From Dichomitus squalens LYAD-421 SS1 (lineage: Eukaryota > Basidiomycota > Agaricomycetes > Polyporales > Polyporaceae), in NCBI RefSeq assembly GCF_000275845.1, contig NW_006766893.1, forward strand, positions 494,422-507,685: a stretch of DNA of 13,264 nucleotides, written 5' to 3'. How positions within the stretch are numbered: the stretch's first letter is position 1; the number at the start of each line of letters is the position of its first letter. The notes under the pieces were generated by a model. It was given only the letters and a program-made list of their open reading frames with translations, did not search any database and was not told the DNA's origin. The position numbers and the translations under genes are program-made. Below, piece after piece: positions 8,684 to 13,264 of the stretch.

Positions 8684-9213
8684 CGCTATGTTAGTTTTGC
8701 AAACAGCGCAAAACTTGATAAAGTTCATGACTGTGCGGAGGGGCATGTGCGTGAGCACTTGGAGGACCATCGCGACCGCGCCGCCAAGGGCGGACTTGAG
8801 CGCTTTCCCGAGGTCGAATTGGAGGAGGGTTGTGGTGAATACTATCTTCTGCGCGAGAAGAGGCGGAAGGACAGAGGGTGCCACGCTGAGAGCAGGAGGA
8901 TAGCGACCCGATACGCGGACAACCATTACAACATGGCGGGGCTCACGACACCGCAGCCGTCCCAAGATCCAGAAGCACAAGATGCGATCTGCGAGGGAGA
9001 CACAGATGATAAACTCACCTCAACGTCATCTGAGTCGACGATCCCCTTGTCGAAGACTGCGACAACCAGGACACCGAGGATGGTGAAGACTGTATACCAT
9101 GCAAGGGTCCACATGCGCGCTCTTCTTGAGGAGAAGGTAAGATCTTCACCTGCTTCAGCCCGGGCCTCGCGGTCGAGGAGGGGAGCCCGCTCGTCGGTGG
9201 GCCGTTCGGCCAT
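8684..9213 (-). pseudogene. Truncated carrier-like membrane protein (5' part)
   Basis: Exon 1 (9019-9213, 65 codons) starts at an ATG followed by an acidic/basic cytosolic segment with an ERAPLLD motif, typical of endomembrane or vacuolar sorting, and one membrane helix (AWYTVFTILGVLVVAVF). Intron 8849-9018 has donor GTGAGT and acceptor CGCAG. Exon 2 carries FDLGKALKSALGG, MVLQVLTHMPLRTVMN and, after an extra stretch, QYR. I recognise this as a fungal mitochondrial-carrier-like family whose members continue past the MNxQYR motif with the rest of the repeat. That remainder is absent here. Homology stops at about 8685 and sedolisin sequence follows at once. The carrier frame stays open to a stop at 8564, so a chimeric protein of about 159 aa could be made. 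The family name rests on remembered motifs; the truncation is more certain than the function. Confidence 0.55.
8693..8715. repeat. Short inverted repeat inside the carrier remnant
   Basis: AGTTTTGC and GCAAAACT form perfect 8-bp arms around a 7-nt loop. It lies within about 45 nt that separate the MNF and QYR codons, which are adjacent in the family as I know it. Arms of this size occur by chance about twice in such a window, so only the position makes it noteworthy. Confidence 0.5.
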
Positions 9214-9270
9214 GGCAGGGATGGGAGGAGAGAGCATAAACAAGGACTCGGGTAGCGCGTACATCGCTGA

Positions 9271-9356
9271 CTGAGCCAAGGCGTTACAGCGATAGCGCAA
9301 CCCGTCCACGATCCCACGCCGAGTTATTGCGGGGCCTAATCTACTCTGATACTCAC
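9271..9356 (-). other. Possible 5' UTR intron of the carrier-like gene
   Basis: On the minus strand GTGAGT (first base 9356) is followed by a TGTAAC branch-like sequence and CTCAG ending at 9271, some 60 bases before the ATG at 9213. The spacing and signals fit a leader intron, but no coding constraint tests it. Confidence 0.3.
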
Positions 9357-9467
9357 CACGGTTGGCATAGCCGCGCCAGCAGCCTCGTTCGCGTTCTGTG
9401 TCCCTCTGGCCTCGTACCAAGAGGTTTCAAGAATGCTGTATACCGCTTTGCATCTCACGCACTACCG

Positions 9468-9475
9468 TTTTATAG
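9468..9475 (-). promoter_or_regulatory. TATA-like box upstream of the carrier-like gene
   Basis: CTATAAAA on the minus strand lies about 255 bases before the ATG at 9213. That distance would be about 170 bases in the message if the leader intron is real. It is a good match to a core TATA element, but its function is inferred from position only. Confidence 0.35.
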
Positions 9476-10155
9476 TGGCCGCGAGCCCCATGAAGCGACA
9501 ACCTCAGTCATCAATTGCAGCTTCTGGTCGCAAAGCTGTCCCCTAGCGCTCCTGCCCCGTGGTGGTGCAACGTGGCTTTCGCGAGCCCTTAAGCTAAAGC
9601 ATGGCATAAGTGAGTACCAATTGTAGTGTCTGAACGTTTTTATTCTAGCCTTACGTTGCTTCCGGTTGCAAGAATGACGGTACTGCGCTACAGAGCCGCA
9701 ATCTGAAGACTCATGAGACTGGGAGACCCATGTCTACGATGGTCGACTTACTATGGGCACTGATGCTACCATACCTTAAGCCATGCCCGGCATACAAATG
9801 TTGTCGCCTGCTCGTGAATCCAATGCAGTGGTGCGAGGCTGTAGGCAAGTCACTACTGGTGTCATCAAAGTCAGTTTGTACTGCCCCGCTCTTACTCCCT
9901 TCTCATTTTGGTGGGTTCCTAGTTTTCAGCTCATACGATGATAAGGGGGGTTGCTACTCACGATAAAATTACACTCCTATGACCTCCGTCCTTCACAATA
10001 CAAGACAAACAGCCCTGGAACGCTGACTATGACCTTGCTTCCGGTGTACGCGCCACTCGCAGAGCTCGCGCCTCATTGTGCAGCACGTTCTCATGCCAGT
10101 ATTCGATTCCAAACCCCGACATTGACTCTCTGCAAATCAAAGAATCTTTTTATCC
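9476..10155. other. Spacer with nothing recognised
   Basis: Short open frames occur on both strands (for example 9730-9966 plus) without motifs, convincing splice partners or repeats. It separates the carrier-like remnant from a weak small secreted-protein candidate. Confidence 0.45.
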
Positions 10156-10426
10156 TCATTCTAGAACGTAGAACGAGCCGCTAGGGACCTGGTGGACGTC
10201 ACGATAGCGGAGGACGCTGCTTTAGCGCATGGACACACCCAAGGCCCCATTCTTTCGAAGTTCAGAGTCCCGACAAAGGCAGACGAGCCTCGTCCGTACA
10301 GCTCACCGCGAGATATCTACGTCGTTGAGAAGCGTCACATTCACCCGAGGTTAGTAGGCAGTTCGTACCTCCGGTGAAGACGGCAGTTCCTGTGATGGTG
10401 AGGGCCAGGCTGAATAGGGTCTTCAT
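10156..10426 (-). CDS. Candidate small secreted protein (speculative)
   Basis: An ATG at 10426 begins MKTLFSLALTITGTAVFTG, a convincing signal-peptide shape: Lys, a hydrophobic core, then small residues. The frame meets a donor GTACGA at 10368. The following 52 nt contain a consensus branch point CTACTAAC and end in CGTAG at 10317, a well-formed fungal intron. Beyond it, one phase-compatible path uses a 10-nt exon (10307-10316), an intron 10217-10306 (GTGAGC...CAG), and a last exon reaching TGA at 10156-10158, for about 42 aa in total. The first exon and first intron are the better part; the rest is weakly constrained. I recognise no family, and it could be the 5' scrap of a longer lost gene. 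Confidence 0.25.
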
Positions 10427-11454
10427 GACATGGGCTCCTAGATGAACAGGATAGTCGCATGGTGCGTGGTCTACGTCTGGGGAGCTCAACGGAGTTGGTG
10501 AGTCTGCATTCTATTCTACGGTCTCCTTCCTTCCCTTCCTCCTAGCCTTAGGATACTCATATGGTTCACAGAATTCGCGCGTGGAAGCCTGCAGCGGTAC
10601 AAACGCCGTGCTATGGATTCGTATAAGAGAAAATGAGATCGGAACGCGCATTGCGGCCGCGAACCCTAAGCGCAGTGAGTATATTGTGCGCTCATGCCGA
10701 TGTGCCTATTCTTGACCGCTATCGCGCGCGACTCGTTCATCGCTCTAAGCACAAGTTTACGTGCCGTTGTCTTACGAGAGTCCTGATCTCAGTAGCTGGG
10801 AACTTACGATCGAGAACCCCGTCGTTCCCAGCTATGCATCGAATGGCATACCACCAGAATTGACAAGACGCTTAATCTTAGGTGCCTCCCGGGAACGATT
10901 CCCCCCACAATTGCTCGATCCCACGCTCCATCGGCCAGCCTTTGTAATCTCAAGCACACGGGGCATCAGGCAACGCAATGATGACATGTGGCATATACAT
11001 CTCTTGAAGGAGCCTTTCGGAGTATTGCCTCATGGCAAATTTGAAATCTGCGTCTATAGCATCCACCTTTGACGCGGAAACAGCCAAGAGCACCGGGAGG
11101 TACACTGGTGACAGGTATCAGAACGAAGATCTTGGAGAATTTGATCGTCGCAACGATCACCCTTTGGGATGCCAGGAGTTGCACACCTCTCTTGAACCTC
11201 CACAATTCTCGCATTGCTGTCCTCTGCAATTCACAGATAGAACTTCTCAGACCAAGAGAGTCTCCGGCGATTCTTGCCTTGAGACTGCGAGTGACGTCAC
11301 AGTTAGACTTCGAGTTCTGAGGAGGAGCACTATACCCTTGGTACATTTGCTCCCTGTAAAGTGGTAGTGAGTCATCGCTGATAAACGGGTTTCCGACTGT
11401 GCTCTAGCCGCGTTTCGTCTTCCCCTGCTGTTTTCCCCTGCAAGACCCATTCCG
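10427..11454. other. Spacer upstream of the single-pass membrane protein
   Basis: No recognised coding motif. Frames such as 10761-11072 and 11032-11367 on the plus strand are open, but their translations match no family I know, and opposing frames of similar size overlap them. A well-formed possible leader intron, GTAAAG...CTGATAAAC...CTCTAG, spans about 11356-11407, just before the pyrimidine-rich leader of the downstream gene. This suggests that gene's transcript starts further upstream. Confidence 0.4.
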
Positions 11455-12725
11455 ATGAATGTCACCATTGACGACCAGTTGGGAGATAACACCACAGGTT
11501 TCATTCCTGTGTATCTGCCTAATGACGGAACGTGGCACGCCGGCTCCCCCTCCGAGGACTGCGACAGCTGCAAGATCACTCTCGCTATCCTTGACGTCCA
11601 CCGGATACACAACCATACATGGCACGATGCAACTCATACCCCCGGGCTGACCCCTGCTCAAATCATCGTGAACTTCACGGGCACCGCAGTGTATGTCCAC
11701 AATATCGTCCCCAAATTCCTCCCCAACAACACGGCAACTTTCGCCAATATCTCCTTCACTGTGGACGGCGCCGATATCGGTAGTTTCTTGCACACTCCTG
11801 ATCTCAGTACGGAAGTCATACAGTACAACCAACTTGTTCATTCGATCACGGGACTTTCGAACGGCCCCCACACCCTGGTGATGACCGCAGACGGCGACAC
11901 GGAGTCCCTCGTTCTCTTCGACTATGTCCTGTACACGACGGAGAGCAATGACACCGCCACGAAGTCTACCCCTTCGACGCAGAGCTCCATCGCTAGTAGC
12001 GCCATGACGACGTCAGGGTCAATGTCTTCTACCCCCTCTACGGCGATACCTGCAGGCGCCATTATCGGAGTAGTACTAGGAGGGGTAGCTCTCGTCCTGA
12101 TAGCGGGGGTCGCAGCGTTGTTACTCCTGCGTCGACGGAACGCTCAGAAACACGCAGGGTGTAAGCGTTCAGAGCCGATTTTCCCTTATCGTGACGGCTC
12201 CCCAACGGACGCTTACTGCGGAGCCCACAGTCTTGGCGGGGGCGGTGAGTCTACGTTGTCTGTTCTGCGCTCCATCATGGGAAGGCTCATCCTGCGAGCG
12301 TAGCGCACCCTGCCATGTTCCAGCCCACAAGCGGCGTCAGCGTCAGCTCAAATCCGGCCTCTAGGTTCCAGTTTGGGGGAGGGCTCGGGCCTGCGGATCC
12401 AAATGCCTTCACAAGGCCGTCCACCTCTCCCCGCGGGGAGACGGAGTCCCCAGCTACCGCTCCGGGCCTGACTGGGACACGAATATCGAAACAGAGGGAG
12501 GTGCTTGCACAAAGAATCGATCTGTTGCGGCGAGAGATGTCGATGCTCTCATCTCCTGCAAGCACGAGAGCTAGGTCGGAGGTCAGTAGTGGCGGCGGGC
12601 ACAAGATAGCTTTTCGCGCACTAGAGGAAGAGGTTTCCAGGCTCCGTATTGCATTCGCGTCGGTCAGCGCGCAGTTGGAGGAACAAGGCAGGGACTCTGA
12701 GCCGCTCCCGGCTTATGAACAGTAA
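11455..12725 (+). CDS. Single-pass membrane protein, lectin-like ectodomain, coiled-coil tail
   Basis: Two exons, 11455-12244 and 12304-12725, joined across a 59-nt intron (GTGAGT...CGTAG, phase 1), give 403 aa. The ectodomain begins NVTIDDQLGD and has FTGTAVYVHNIVP, ANISFTVDG and LVLFDYVLYT, the pattern of a large Agaricomycete family with a beta-sandwich resembling a carbohydrate-binding fold. It has seven N-x-S/T sequons. A Ser/Thr-rich stalk (about 161-198) leads to a membrane helix (about 201-225) and a stop-transfer RRR. The cytosolic tail has two likely coiled coils (about 324-345 and 363-391) and ends LPAYEQ, similar to the PPAY-type tails of the family. The ligand and role are unknown; a surface sensor or cell-wall anchor is inference. 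Oddity: no signal peptide precedes MNVT. Either an upstream exon is missed or the start has been lost. Confidence 0.8.
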
Positions 12726-13264
12726 TTCTTCCGCTCCTTCTTTGAATGTTATAGGCTATCGCCATTCGGCATCCACGATGGAAGAATTAGGTGGCATTCG
12801 ATTCTTACGTGCACCGGGAGTGTCGAGCTAATGGACATGAACTCGCGATTATCTCTGTTATAAGCAATGCGTAGACTTCAGGAAAGGAGCGAAGAACTCA
12901 CTCTTAGTTTTCCACGGCCATTGGGAGCGACATACCAGACTGGAGCTGGCGGCGCCGCTGAGTGATGATGAGCACCGATAGATTTGTAGGCGTATCTCAT
13001 TTGTTCACTTATTTTGTTTCCACTTTGCTTGCTTGTTGACCCTCGCGTATTCTAAACATGTGGTCTCAAGAACTGTTGAACTTGGACTTATCCGGTCCGG
13101 ACTACACGAGGCTATGCGTCTCCTAGTGCTTAGCTGTAGTCGCTTATGTAGTATGTTACCATATTTGGGACTCTCTGCTCGTGTACTATAGCTATGCTTC
13201 CGGACTCTTCTGGTACTGTCTAGGACAATCCGTACTACTCCAGAACGGTCTAGACAGGTCTATG
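12726..13264. other. 3' flank, nothing recognised
   Basis: AT-richer DNA after the membrane-protein stop, presumably its 3' UTR and spacer. No coding motif. An 8-bp inverted repeat (CTGTCTAG at 13216, CTAGACAG at 13250) is within chance expectation. Confidence 0.5.

Noticed and set aside
8582..9274. Long plus-strand open frame of 230 codons
   Set aside because: It is the exact antisense of the carrier-like exons and sedolisin remnant, which have recognisable motifs and splice signals. The plus translation shows none.
10761..11367. Overlapping plus-strand open frames (10761-11072 and 11032-11367)
   Set aside because: About 100-110 codons each with no recognised motif, rivalled by minus-strand frames of equal length. 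Not supported as genes.
13216..13257. 8-bp inverted repeat near the window end
   Set aside because: With a 26-nt spacer, several such pairs are expected by chance in 13 kb.

Overview
The window looks like nuclear DNA of a filamentous basidiomycete, most likely an Agaricomycete. The grounds are many short introns (about 48-113 nt, one of 290 nt) with GT...CTRAY...YAG signals, mixed-GC intergenic DNA with pyrimidine-rich leaders, and gene families typical of that class: an F-box/LRR-like protein, a sedolisin protease, and a single-pass membrane protein with a lectin-like ectodomain. I see no bacterial-style operon, CRISPR array, rRNA or tRNA.

Layout: 1-1683, no recognisable gene. 1769-2893 (+), an intact five-exon rho1 GTPase whose first intron needs a GC donor. 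2894-4388, rho1 3' flank and spacer. 4389-5569 (+), a seven-exon GNAT acetyltransferase with a GTG where ATG is expected and a one-base frameshift in the acetyl-CoA loop. 5570-5950, spacer with a minus-strand membrane-helix frame. 5951-7599 (-), an F-box protein with an in-frame TAG that may be the last three bases of a 48-nt removable intron. 7600-8131, spacer with a perfect 10-bp-arm hairpin. 8132-8683 (-), the 3' end of a sedolisin gene, broken several times. 8684-9213 (-), the 5' end of a carrier-like membrane protein that runs directly into the sedolisin remnant. 9214-11454, mostly spacer with one weak small secreted-protein candidate (-). 11455-12725 (+), a two-exon single-pass membrane protein. 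12726-13264, its 3' flank.

The genes do not form a pathway. Rho1 is a conserved core gene (cell-wall glucan synthesis, polarity, PKC signalling). The rest is accessory DNA in which several neighbours carry lesions, and two genes appear fused by a deletion or rearrangement. I found no convincing new multi-gene system. The points most worth checking are the carrier-sedolisin junction, the possible exitron covering the stop in the F-box gene, and the GC-AG intron inside the rho1 P-loop. All intron boundaries were inferred by eye from splice signals and reading frame. Family names come from recognised motifs, not from searches.
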